From positions 2,571,061-2,635,060 of the forward strand of contig NZ_JAGHKO010000001.1 in the NCBI RefSeq assembly GCF_017742245.1: a stretch of 64,000 nt of DNA. Reading direction: 5' to 3'. Below the pieces are notes generated by a model. It was not told where the DNA came from. It did not search any database and saw nothing but the letters and a program-made list of their open reading frames with translations. Position numbers and translations under genes: made by a program. The stretch comes from Niastella soli (GTDB taxonomy: Bacteria > Bacteroidota > Bacteroidia > Chitinophagales > Chitinophagaceae). Positions 44,906-53,026 of this stretch are shown piece by piece (the first letter of the stretch is position 1; each line of letters starts with the position of its first letter).

Positions 44906-45712
44906 TTACTTAAGTAAGGAATCAAGCTTTTCTTTATAGACAGGGAATGTAGGTAAATCATTATGGCCTCCACCATCAACCGGAATATACATATCCGTAG
45001 GCTTCAAATACGGGATCAGCTTTTTTGAATTACGAATTGGGATCGTATAGTCACTGGTGCCATGAAATATCACAACCGGGTTGGTGACCTCTTTCAGGTA
45101 TTGCCAGGTTGGTATTTTGAATTTGATCATATTGTTTACCGGGTATACAGGCAACCAGCTGCCAATTATGGAAGGAAAGCTATAATACGGCGATTCCAGT
45201 ACCAAGGCCTTACAATCGCGAATAGTGGCCAGCTGGGAAGCAATACCGGTGCCCATTGATTTGCCATAAATAATAATGCTGTCCTTCGCATACTTTGCCT
45301 TCGCCAGTTTATAAAATACCAGTGCCCAGTCATACAACTGCTTTTCGGTAAATTCACCGGTGCTTTTGCCAAAACCAGGATAGTCGATCATCCATACATC
45401 ATACCCCCGGCTGGTAAAATCAGGCGCCGCCTTCGCGTAGTGGGTAATATTCTCTTTATTTCCATGAAAATACAACACTACTCCCTTGGGTTGCGGTTGA
45501 TTGGCCGTAAACTGAATGATGTTGATGTTCGAATGCTTCGTATAAGGCAGGTTCACTTCCTTAAAGGGATAGGGAAAACTGTATTGCGAATGCTCAGTTA
45601 CAGGCTGTGGATGGAACAGCACTTTATTCTGTCCGTAATAAATGGCAATCCCAATTATACAATATATGAGAATGAATAATTTAAGCCAGCGGTAAAGGAT
45701 CTTCTTTTTCAT
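44906..45712 (-). CDS. Alpha/beta hydrolase (BEM46-like)
   Basis: The 268-residue protein has an N-terminal membrane anchor (about residues 9-25, LKLFILIYCIIGIAIYY) and an alpha/beta-hydrolase domain with oxyanion segment VLYFHGNKENITHY, IDYPGFGKSTG, nucleophile elbow YGKSMGTG (Ser about residue 150), Asp in FHGTSDYTIP and the catalytic His in GGGHNDLPTF. The layout matches membrane-anchored BEM46/ABHD13-like hydrolases. It is paralogous to the next gene upstream, 40 bases away. Substrate unknown. Confidence 0.85.
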   Translation of the reverse strand: MKKKILYRWLKLFILIYCIIGIAIYYGQNKVLFHPQPVTEHSQYSFPYPFKEVNLPYTKHSNINIIQFTANQPQPKGVVLYFHGNKENITHYAKAAPDFTSRGYDVWMIDYPGFGKSTGEFTEKQLYDWALVFYKLAKAKYAKDSIIIYGKSMGTGIASQLATIRDCKALVLESPYYSFPSIIGSWLPVYPVNNMIKFKIPTWQYLKEVTNPVVIFHGTSDYTIPIRNSKKLIPYLKPTDMYIPVDGGGHNDLPTFPVYKEKLDSLLK

Positions 45713-45752
45713 AACAAGGCTGCAAGGTAGTTGTTTGAAACCTCAAACTGAA

Positions 45753-46541
45753 TCAATATTTTAGAATGTCCCTGATAAAGTTATGGTATTCAGGAAAGGT
45801 GGGCAGGTTGTTATGGCGGCCACCAATGATCCTGATCAGGGTGATCTTATTGGGGTTAATGGCCTGTAGTTTCTCGCTGTGCCGGAGGGGGATCAGCCGG
45901 TCATGGGTGCCATGAAGAATATAAGTATGGCAGTTTACATGGCGGATCCATTTATCGGTTCGCAGGTGATATCGTAATACCCAGTTTACGGGCAAGATGG
46001 GCAGGAACCGCTTCACCACAATGCGGAAATTGTAATAAGGAGAGTCAAGAATGAGGTAACGTGGTCGGTTGTCAGCCGCGATCTTGGCGGCAAACCCACT
46101 GCCGATGCTGCGCCCGTATACAATGATATGGTGTTCGGGATACTTTCCAATTAAAACATTATAAACAAACTGCATATCGTTGAGCATATCCTTTTCGCTG
46201 CGTTTGCCGGTGCTTTTCCCAAAACCCCGGTAGTCAACCAGCACCACATCGTAATCGTAACGGTAAAAATCACGGGCATACTTAGCCCAGCCTTTTATAC
46301 TACGGGTATTGCCATGAAAATAGAGGATCAGTCCTTTGGGCTTGGGGCGGTAAAAATGCAGCCCATTGATACGCACGCCGGGCGATACATCAAAATTCAA
46401 TTCATTGAAAGGAACATCGTACCGGAACTGAAAATCGGGTGGTAGCTTTTCAGGTTTGAAGATAAAACGGTCCTGTATTAAATAAGCAACAATGCTTAAG
46501 AGCAACAGGCTCCCGACAATATAGTATACAATCGTAGGCAA
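45753..46541 (-). CDS. Alpha/beta hydrolase (BEM46-like), paralogue
   Basis: The 262-residue protein has an N-terminal hydrophobic anchor (about residues 3-20, IVYYIVGSLLLLSIVAYL) and repeats the architecture of its downstream neighbour: LILYFHGNTRSIKGW, VDYRGFGKSTG, nucleophile elbow YGRSIGSG, LHGTHDRLIPL and GGRHNNLPTFPEYH with the terminal His. The two genes are adjacent, same strand and probably one transcript, so they look like a tandem duplication. Substrate unknown. Confidence 0.85.
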   Translation of the reverse strand: MPTIVYYIVGSLLLLSIVAYLIQDRFIFKPEKLPPDFQFRYDVPFNELNFDVSPGVRINGLHFYRPKPKGLILYFHGNTRSIKGWAKYARDFYRYDYDVVLVDYRGFGKSTGKRSEKDMLNDMQFVYNVLIGKYPEHHIIVYGRSIGSGFAAKIAADNRPRYLILDSPYYNFRIVVKRFLPILPVNWVLRYHLRTDKWIRHVNCHTYILHGTHDRLIPLRHSEKLQAINPNKITLIRIIGGRHNNLPTFPEYHNFIRDILKY

Positions 46542-46714
46542 AAGAGCAGTTTTGGGTTTATGGTTTGTAGTTCTTTTATTCGAAACCTCCGCTAAATGGC
46601 AGGCTCGCTTTAATGCAACCTGTTGAAATTACTGAACTTTGGGGAGTTTAAAGAAAGGCAGGCTTCCCGCATAGTCAGGTTTCCCAATTAAAGACAACCA
46701 CAAACAACAACCCA

Positions 46715-48700
46715 TTACAGACCTTCGTCCCCGTGATAAACCCTTTTCAGGTTCAGGTTTGGTACGGGTGCCACAATAAGCGGGAATTTTTCGATGGTCA
46801 CATTGCTCACATCCAATCCAAAACCGCGTTCTTCCGATAAACTATATTCCTTCACCATAAAATACAGACGCATGATCATTTTCTCGAAGAAGGGGAGTTC
46901 GATATCCTGGCTCAGGTATTTTTCCATTACAATGAACTGGAAATCGCCCACCACATTGTTCCGTTCCAGGCTTTCGTACCGGCTGGTTATGTTCACCTCT
47001 TTATTGGCTACCAGGTCGGCCACCACTTTGCGGAACATAAGGTTGATCTTGGGCTCCAGTCTGAACCCTAACCTGAATTCAACCCTGATTATATCGTTGG
47101 GGATTATGTGTTCAACCGTGTACTCGCAGGTATAGGGATCGTCCAGGGTATCAACGTGAACAAACCAGTAAATATCGGCCCGTTTGGGCTTTTTGTTCAA
47201 TATAGAGTAAATGATCTTATGTTCAATTTCCTTGGGGTTATTGGCGCTGGTAAGATACACCAGGTGTGTGGCGTACTTGGGAACGGTCTTATCGTTGCTC
47301 AATTCCTGGATCTGCGGTATATAATGTTCCAGCCGAACAAATTCCACATACCGGTTCTTGATCTTACGGCTGCGGTACCAGATGTACATCACAAAGAACA
47401 GCCCACCGCCTACCAGCAGGGTCACAAAACCACCATGCGGGAATTTTTCCAGGTTGGCGAACAGGAACGAAAGTTCCAGGGTGAAGTAAACGATCAGGAA
47501 CAGATAGATCCACATGGGTTTGGCCCGGCGGCTTACTAAAAAGTTGGCAAACAGGATGGTGGTGGCAATCATACAAATGGTAATGGCCAGGCCATAGGCC
47601 GCATCCATGTTGGAAGATTTTTTAAAGTATAATACCATGCCCACACAACCCACAAATAACAGCATGTTTATGCCGGGAATATACAGCTGGCCTCTTTCCT
47701 CGGTAGGGTAATTGATCTTCAGTTTGGGCCACAGGTTCAGCCGCATGGCTTCACTGATAAGCGTAAACGACCCGCTGATAAGGGCCTGGCTCGCAATAAT
47801 GGCCGCAGCGGTGGAGATTAAAATGCCCGGGATCAAAAACCAGTGTGGCATGATGGCGTAGAACGGGTTGAACCCGTTGCTGATCATTTCATGGGTGATC
47901 ACTTTACCATGATAATTCGAAAGCAGGTAAGCGCCCTGGCCCAAATAGTTCAGGATCAGTGTGCTTTTTACAAAGATCCAGGAGTACCGGATATTGGCCC
48001 GGCCACAGTGACCCAGGTCGCTGTACAGGGCTTCGGCCCCCGTTGTACAAAGGAATACAGCGCCCAACAACCAGAAACCCTTGGGATAGTTGGCCAACAG
48101 GTCTATTGCGTAATATGGACTGAGTGCTTTAAAAATATGCATATCGTCCAACAGGTGTGAGGCGCCCAGCGCCGCCAGCATACTAAACCAGCAGAACATG
48201 ATGGGTCCAAACATTTTACCTATGGCAGTAGTTCCGAATTGCTGCAGAAAGAACAGTACGCTTAGAATGGCAATAACAATATATACGATGGTGTTGTCTT
48301 CAATACGACCTAACGCTTTGATATTGCGTAAACCCTCGATAGCAGAAGTGACCGAAATAGGCGGGGTGATCATGCCATCGGCCAACAGGGCAGCGCCCCC
48401 CAGCATGGCAGGGAGTACGAGCCATCTTCTTTGCCTGCGAACCAGTGCATATAACGAAAATATGCCCCCTTCCCCACGGTTATCAGCCTTAAGCGTAAGC
48501 ACAACGTATTTGAGAGTGGTTTGCAGGGTGAGTGTCCAGATTATACAGGACAAAGAACCCAGAATCAATCTTTCATCTATCGTCCGGCCACCGGTAATTG
48601 CTGTCAGAACGTATAATGGGGATGTTCCAATATCGCCATAAATAATTCCTAACGCAATAAGTAAGGTGGCAACTGTAACTTTATTAATTTGTTTGCCCAC
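46715..48700 (-). CDS. kup: KUP/HAK-type potassium uptake protein
   Basis: The 661-residue protein imports K+ (probably with H+). It has about twelve membrane helices with the family start ALGIIYGDIGTSPLYV, the motif DNRGEGGIFSLYALVRR, GMITPPISVTSAIEGL and ITHEMISNGFNPFYAIMPHW, and a cytoplasmic C-terminal domain of about 210 residues. The start is GTG at 48698-48700, because no ATG fits upstream of the conserved region. Its leader holds a strong hairpin next to a -7 promoter element. It is divergent from the secreted-protein gene at 48961. Confidence 0.93.
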   Translation of the reverse strand: MGKQINKVTVATLLIALGIIYGDIGTSPLYVLTAITGGRTIDERLILGSLSCIIWTLTLQTTLKYVVLTLKADNRGEGGIFSLYALVRRQRRWLVLPAMLGGAALLADGMITPPISVTSAIEGLRNIKALGRIEDNTIVYIVIAILSVLFFLQQFGTTAIGKMFGPIMFCWFSMLAALGASHLLDDMHIFKALSPYYAIDLLANYPKGFWLLGAVFLCTTGAEALYSDLGHCGRANIRYSWIFVKSTLILNYLGQGAYLLSNYHGKVITHEMISNGFNPFYAIMPHWFLIPGILISTAAAIIASQALISGSFTLISEAMRLNLWPKLKINYPTEERGQLYIPGINMLLFVGCVGMVLYFKKSSNMDAAYGLAITICMIATTILFANFLVSRRAKPMWIYLFLIVYFTLELSFLFANLEKFPHGGFVTLLVGGGLFFVMYIWYRSRKIKNRYVEFVRLEHYIPQIQELSNDKTVPKYATHLVYLTSANNPKEIEHKIIYSILNKKPKRADIYWFVHVDTLDDPYTCEYTVEHIIPNDIIRVEFRLGFRLEPKINLMFRKVVADLVANKEVNITSRYESLERNNVVGDFQFIVMEKYLSQDIELPFFEKMIMRLYFMVKEYSLSEERGFGLDVSNVTIEKFPLIVAPVPNLNLKRVYHGDEGL

Positions 48701-48752
48701 GGTAGTTGTTGCTTATCCCGTTATCAAAGGGTTTTTTGTAAAAATAATAGAA

Positions 48753-48788
48753 CCCCGGGTTAGTAGCCCGGGGCGCTACACAAAGGTA
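48753..48788 (-). promoter_or_regulatory. -7 element and 5'-terminal hairpin in the kup leader
   Basis: On the minus strand TACCTTTG (48788-48781) is a perfect -7 element. About 8 bases later the perfect palindromic stem CCCCGGG-CTACTAA-CCCGGGG (48773-48753) begins, followed by a T-rich stretch. Transcripts would start with this stem-loop, which could protect the 5' end or terminate early; there is no upstream plus-strand gene for it to serve. Confidence 0.45.
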
Positions 48789-48960
48789 TACGTAAAAAAA
48801 TTAATTCCCCATGGATTTATCTCCAATTCATTAAGGGAACGAAATTTATGCACTTTCGGTTGTTTCTGAATCATGAAAAATGAATGCTTAAATTTATATT
48901 GAAAGTTTGGGCAGCCGTTTAACAATCAGTAATTTGGCATATAACATGTATTTCACCATC

Positions 48961-50511
48961 ATGACGAAATATTGCGAAAAAATCGGGCGACAATTGTTCC
49001 TTATAGCAGTGTTGCTGGTTACTTTTTCTTCAATCAGTACCGCTCAAAAGATCACTTATTCGGAAGCTGAACGGGAAGACAGCCGAAGAACAGACTTTGA
49101 GATCATTGGGAAAATTGGTCAGAACATCCTTGTTTTTAAAAATAACCGTAACGAGAATGCCATCAGCGTTTATAACCAGGACATGAAACTGATTGATCGG
49201 GTGAAGGTTGACGCGTTAGATGACCGTTGGATCAATGTGGATTTTGTGCCTTACACTGATCATGTGTGGATGATCTACCAGTTTCAGCGCAGAAGCATTG
49301 TGTATTGTATGGCGGTAAAGCTGGATGCCAATGCCAAACGTCTTACCGAGCCTGTTGAGCTGGACACCACCCGCATTGGCTGGGCTGCCAGCAATAAATT
49401 ATACAGCACCGTTTTCAGCGACGACAAACAGAAGATCATGGTGTTCAAGATCAATAACAAGAATCCCAAGAACTTCCTGTTCACCACCCTGCTTTATAAT
49501 GGAGAAATGCAACTGCAGCAAAGGCACCATATGAGCATGGCCATGGAAGAACGGAACGATTATTTTACCGATTTTCTGATCGATAATGATGGGGATATGG
49601 TATTTGGCAAGTTTGTGCGAAAGAACGGGAGCGATTACATCAGCAATCTGGAACTGATCATAAAAAAAGCAAGGGAGGAGAAGTTCACCGTTCGCGACCT
49701 TGACCGAAAAGACGAACGGGTGTTGGATGAGGTGAAGGTAAAGATCGACAATACTAACAAGCGTTATTTGTTTTCGGCCCTGTATTATAAACAAAAAAGG
49801 GGCAATGTAGAAGGGTTGTATACCGTGATCTGGGACAAAGCCGCCGATTCGGTGCTCAGGGAACAAATGCTTGTCTTTAATGACGACCTGCGCAAACAGG
49901 CCAAGGGACCCGATGCCAACTTACGCATTGCCTTTAATGACTATTTCATCAATGACATTATCATAAAGCGCGATGGGGGGTATATCCTTACCGCCGAATC
50001 AATGTATACTACATCACGCGGCGGCACGTTTAATAGATGGGATTATCTGTATTACAACAATCCATGGTCGTCGCCACTTGATTATAGTTACTGGTCGCCC
50101 TACTATAGCCCCTGGCGGTCGCCCTGGAACCGCTATGGAGGTTCGGCTGCTACCAGGTACCATGCGGAAAATATCATGGTGCTGTCGTTCGATAAAGACG
50201 AAACACTGCAATGGAGCAATGTGATCTCCAAAACGCAGTTTGATGATGAAACGGATGCCCTGGTATCGCATACCCTGATGAATACCGGCGGAGAGTTGCA
50301 TTTTTTATTTAATTTGTACGAACGAAGGACCTTATTGCTGAACGATCACAGTGTGGGCGCAGATGGTAAAATAACCCGGCACCCAACACTAAAAAACCTG
50401 GAAAGAGGCGTGGAATTCATGCCCAGACTGGCTAAGCAGATAAGTGCGGGTTCCATACTTGTTCCATGTCAATACAGAAACTATCTTACTTTCGCCAAAA
50501 TTGAATTTTAA
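48961..50511 (+). CDS. Exported protein of unknown function
   Basis: The 516-residue protein has a signal peptide (basic MTKYCEKIGRQ, hydrophobic LFLIAVLLVTFSSI, cleavage near STAQ-KIT). The mature part looks like repeated beta-strand blades (for example NILVFKNNRNENAISVYNQD, IMVFKINNKNPKNFLFTTLL), perhaps a propeller, with a Tyr/Trp/Pro-rich insertion around residues 362-390 (YYNNPWSSPLDYSYWSPYY). I chose the ATG at 48961 because it directly precedes the signal peptide; a TTG at 48907 opens the frame earlier. I do not recognise the family. The DUF6427-like gene follows after 12 bases. Confidence 0.65.
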   Translation: MTKYCEKIGRQLFLIAVLLVTFSSISTAQKITYSEAEREDSRRTDFEIIGKIGQNILVFKNNRNENAISVYNQDMKLIDRVKVDALDDRWINVDFVPYTDHVWMIYQFQRRSIVYCMAVKLDANAKRLTEPVELDTTRIGWAASNKLYSTVFSDDKQKIMVFKINNKNPKNFLFTTLLYNGEMQLQQRHHMSMAMEERNDYFTDFLIDNDGDMVFGKFVRKNGSDYISNLELIIKKAREEKFTVRDLDRKDERVLDEVKVKIDNTNKRYLFSALYYKQKRGNVEGLYTVIWDKAADSVLREQMLVFNDDLRKQAKGPDANLRIAFNDYFINDIIIKRDGGYILTAESMYTTSRGGTFNRWDYLYYNNPWSSPLDYSYWSPYYSPWRSPWNRYGGSAATRYHAENIMVLSFDKDETLQWSNVISKTQFDDETDALVSHTLMNTGGELHFLFNLYERRTLLLNDHSVGADGKITRHPTLKNLERGVEFMPRLAKQISAGSILVPCQYRNYLTFAKIEF

Positions 50512-50523
50512 ATTACTGTTTGA

Positions 50524-51519
50524 GTGACAGGAATATTCAAGCAAAAAACCTCCAGCAATATCCTGTTATTGCTGGTTTATGGTTTAATTCTGAAATTTAA
50601 TTGCTTTCTGCACCCTGCCGGTCCCATACAACAACCGGAAGATCATTTTTTATACAATTGGCTCATAGAGTGGTTAAAACCCCTGCATATCCCGGCTGTA
50701 CTGTATGTGCTTATCACCTTTTTGATGCTGTACGGTCAGGCGCTATTATTCAATCGTATTTGTAACGACCAAAAGCTCTTGCCCCGGCCTAATTACCTGC
50801 CGGCCATGGCCCACATGCTTACTACTTCGCTTTTTGTGGAGTGGAACTATTTTTCGGCCCCCCTGCTGGCCAATACCTTCCTGATCTGGATCTTTTACCG
50901 CATGACCACCCTGCCCACTATTCAAAGACCGGCGCCTGCCATTTTGGGTATTGGGATACAGATAGGCATTGTTACGTTATTATATAAACCGGCTGTAGTA
51001 TTTGTTTTGCTGATACTACTGGCCCTGTTTATCATGCGACCGTTCCGCTTGCGGGAATGGGCCATTAATGTGCTGGGGATCACCATACCCTATTATTTTC
51101 TGGCCCTGGTGTTATACCTGGGTAATAAATGGGACTGGAACAAAATAAAACCGGTTTTTGCCATCGGGCTGCCTGCCATCCCATCCAATATATATACCAC
51201 TATAAGCATTACGTTGTTGATAGTGCCATTTATAATCGGAGGATATTATGTACAGGCCAACCTCAACAAAATGTACATTCATGTGCGTAAAAGCTGGAGC
51301 CTGATGTTGTTGTACCTGATCATGGCCATGCTGATCATTATGGCCGATGGAGGCAATAATTATATCAGCTGGATGCTTTGCTCCGTGCCAATTACCGCAT
51401 TCCATGCCGCCGCTTATTATTACATCCCATCCCGCCGCCTGCCCATGTTTATCCAGTGGGTCCTGTTTGGGTATGCGATCTACCTTAACTACTGGCTAGC
51501 CCCTGGTTTAGTTAATTGA
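50524..51519 (+). CDS. Polytopic membrane protein (DUF6427-like)
   Basis: The 331-residue protein starts at GTG 50524 and has roughly nine to ten membrane segments along its whole length (for example ILLLLVYGLILKF, VFVLLILLALFIM, ISITLLIVPFIIGGYY), with WNYFSAPLLANTFLIW in the first third. Topology and the N-terminal pattern resemble DUF6427 proteins of Bacteroidota, which lack a known function and are sometimes misnamed carotene monooxygenases. It is 12 bases after the exported-protein gene and probably cotranscribed with it. Confidence 0.55.
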   Translation: MTGIFKQKTSSNILLLLVYGLILKFNCFLHPAGPIQQPEDHFLYNWLIEWLKPLHIPAVLYVLITFLMLYGQALLFNRICNDQKLLPRPNYLPAMAHMLTTSLFVEWNYFSAPLLANTFLIWIFYRMTTLPTIQRPAPAILGIGIQIGIVTLLYKPAVVFVLLILLALFIMRPFRLREWAINVLGITIPYYFLALVLYLGNKWDWNKIKPVFAIGLPAIPSNIYTTISITLLIVPFIIGGYYVQANLNKMYIHVRKSWSLMLLYLIMAMLIIMADGGNNYISWMLCSVPITAFHAAAYYYIPSRRLPMFIQWVLFGYAIYLNYWLAPGLVN

Positions 51520-51655
51520 TTGATAGTTAATAGCTAATGAGTCCACAGGAGGCAGGCAAAAGCCTAAGGCCTAAAGTCTGAAGCAGCGATCGGGCTGGAA
51601 ATTGTATTTGCTTCCGGCTTTCAGCTTTTGGCTTTCGGCTCACAAGAAACTGTGT

Positions 51656-51663
51656 TATCTTTG
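51656..51663 (+). promoter_or_regulatory. -7 promoter element of purQ
   Basis: TATCTTTG is a perfect TAnnTTTG match, 46 bases before the purQ ATG. A TTG at 51628-51630 lies 25 bases upstream, a little farther than usual. Confidence 0.5.
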
Positions 51664-51709
51664 CACCCTATTTGTTCAAATACTCGCTTAAAACAATAAA
51701 TATTAGCAG

Positions 51710-52414
51710 ATGAAATTTGGTGTTGTAGTTTTCCCCGGCTCCAATTGCGATCGAGATATGCAGGATGCCTTGCAAAATGATCTGAATCAGGAAGTAATCA
51801 TGTTATGGCATAAAGAAAAAGACCTCAGTATGTTTTCCACGGAAGACTGTATTGTTCTGCCTGGTGGTTTTTCTTATGGCGATTACCTGCGTACTGGTGC
51901 CGTTGCCCGGTTCAGCCCAATAATGCAAAGCGTGATTGAATTTGCCAATAAAGGCGGCAAAGTGCTGGGGGTTTGTAATGGCTTTCAGATCTTATGTGAG
52001 GCGCATTTATTGCCTGGCGCGTTATTACGCAATGCCAACCAGCAGTTTATTTGCAAAAATGTACACATTAAAGGCCTGGGAGCTGATAAAGCACTGAAAA
52101 TACCTATTGCACATGGCGAAGGAAGATACTTTGCCGATGAAGCAACATTAGATAAACTGGAGAAAAATAACCAGGTAATATATCGTTATTGCAACGAAAA
52201 TGGCGAGGTTACACAATTGTCTAACCCCAATGGTGCCATTCGCAATATTGCCGGAATATGTAATGAAGGACGCAATGTGTTTGGCATGATGCCACACCCT
52301 GAAAGAGCAACGAACGAAGCACTGGGAAATACCGATGGCCGCATCGTTATGGGATCGTTGATCCTGGGTGTGAACGCCGTTGCCAATGAAAAAGCTGCGT
52401 TGGTAAATTTTTAG
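51710..52414 (+). CDS. purQ: Phosphoribosylformylglycinamidine synthase subunit PurQ
   Basis: PurQ is the glutaminase that feeds ammonia to PurL in step four of purine synthesis. The 234-residue class I amidotransferase has [15 protein letters not shown] at the N-terminus, [16 protein letters not shown], the nucleophile Cys in [10 protein letters not shown] (about residue 88) and the His/Glu pair in MMPHPERA near residue 195. The separate PurQ implies a small-type PurL and PurS elsewhere; neither is in the window. Downstream genes concern disulfide chemistry and look unrelated. Confidence 0.94.
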   Translation: MKFGVVVFPGSNCDRDMQDALQNDLNQEVIMLWHKEKDLSMFSTEDCIVLPGGFSYGDYLRTGAVARFSPIMQSVIEFANKGGKVLGVCNGFQILCEAHLLPGALLRNANQQFICKNVHIKGLGADKALKIPIAHGEGRYFADEATLDKLEKNNQVIYRYCNENGEVTQLSNPNGAIRNIAGICNEGRNVFGMMPHPERATNEALGNTDGRIVMGSLILGVNAVANEKAALVNF

Positions 52415-52483
52415 ATAATTATTAAGAATATTTCTTAGACTTTTGGAGCAGGTAAACTGTTTTAATAAGTAAACAAAAACAAC

Positions 52484-52939
52484 ATGAAGGCAACTCTGCT
52501 CTCCCTTTTGGTAATGATGATCGGTGCTGTGTCTTTTGCACAGTCAAGTACTCAGGTTAAATGGACGTTCTCTTCCAAGAAGATCGCCGATAAAACATAT
52601 GAAGTGCATGCCACAGCTGCTGTTACCGGAAACTGGCATATTTATTCTCAAAATGTAGGAGTAGATGGACCAATCCCTACTGCCTTTACTTTCACCAAAA
52701 ATCCGTTGGTTGCTTTGGACGGAGCGCCTAAAGAAACCGGAAAACTGATCAAAAAGAATGAAGAAGTATGGGGCGGTGAAGTGCGGTACTACGAAAACAA
52801 GGTTGAATTTATACAGGTAGTTAAAACAAAATCGAAAGCAAAGACCAATGTGGCTGGTAAAGTAGAGTATATGGTTTGTAACGATGAAAAATGTTTACCG
52901 CCATCTGAAACAACATTTTCTGTTGCCGTAGGTGGTTAA
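52484..52939 (+). CDS. Exported DsbD alpha-domain-like protein with Cys pair
   Basis: The 151-residue protein has a signal peptide (residues 1-20, cleavage after SFAQ) and one immunoglobulin-like domain resembling the N-terminal domain of DsbD: VKWTFSSKKIADKTYEVHAT, WHIYSQN and the C-terminal VCNDEKCLPPSE with Cys132 and Cys137. In DsbD the corresponding Cys pair passes electrons to periplasmic partners. The full-length DsbD-like gene follows after 87 bases and an intervening terminator, and its own alpha-like domain lacks this pair, so the two may work together. Confidence 0.75.
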   Translation: MKATLLSLLVMMIGAVSFAQSSTQVKWTFSSKKIADKTYEVHATAAVTGNWHIYSQNVGVDGPIPTAFTFTKNPLVALDGAPKETGKLIKKNEEVWGGEVRYYENKVEFIQVVKTKSKAKTNVAGKVEYMVCNDEKCLPPSETTFSVAVGG

Positions 52940-52967
52940 GACCTTACATGTAATTAACAAATGATAA

Positions 52968-53004
52968 AAACGGGTTCTTGTTGAAAGAACTCGTTTGTTT
53001 TTTT
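52968..53004 (+). terminator. Rho-independent terminator between the two DsbD-type genes
   Basis: AAACGGGTTCTT (52968-52979) pairs with AAGAACTCGTTT (52985-52996) over 12 positions with one wobble and a 5-base loop, then runs into eight or so T residues. It may attenuate rather than fully stop transcription into the dsbD gene. Confidence 0.8.
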
Positions 53005-53026
53005 AAATCAACCAGTATTCTGTTTT

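Noticed and set aside
48701-48960. c-di-AMP or potassium riboswitch before kup
   Set aside because: Apart from one hairpin I see no conserved riboswitch core, and the known c-di-AMP class is not typical of Bacteroidota.
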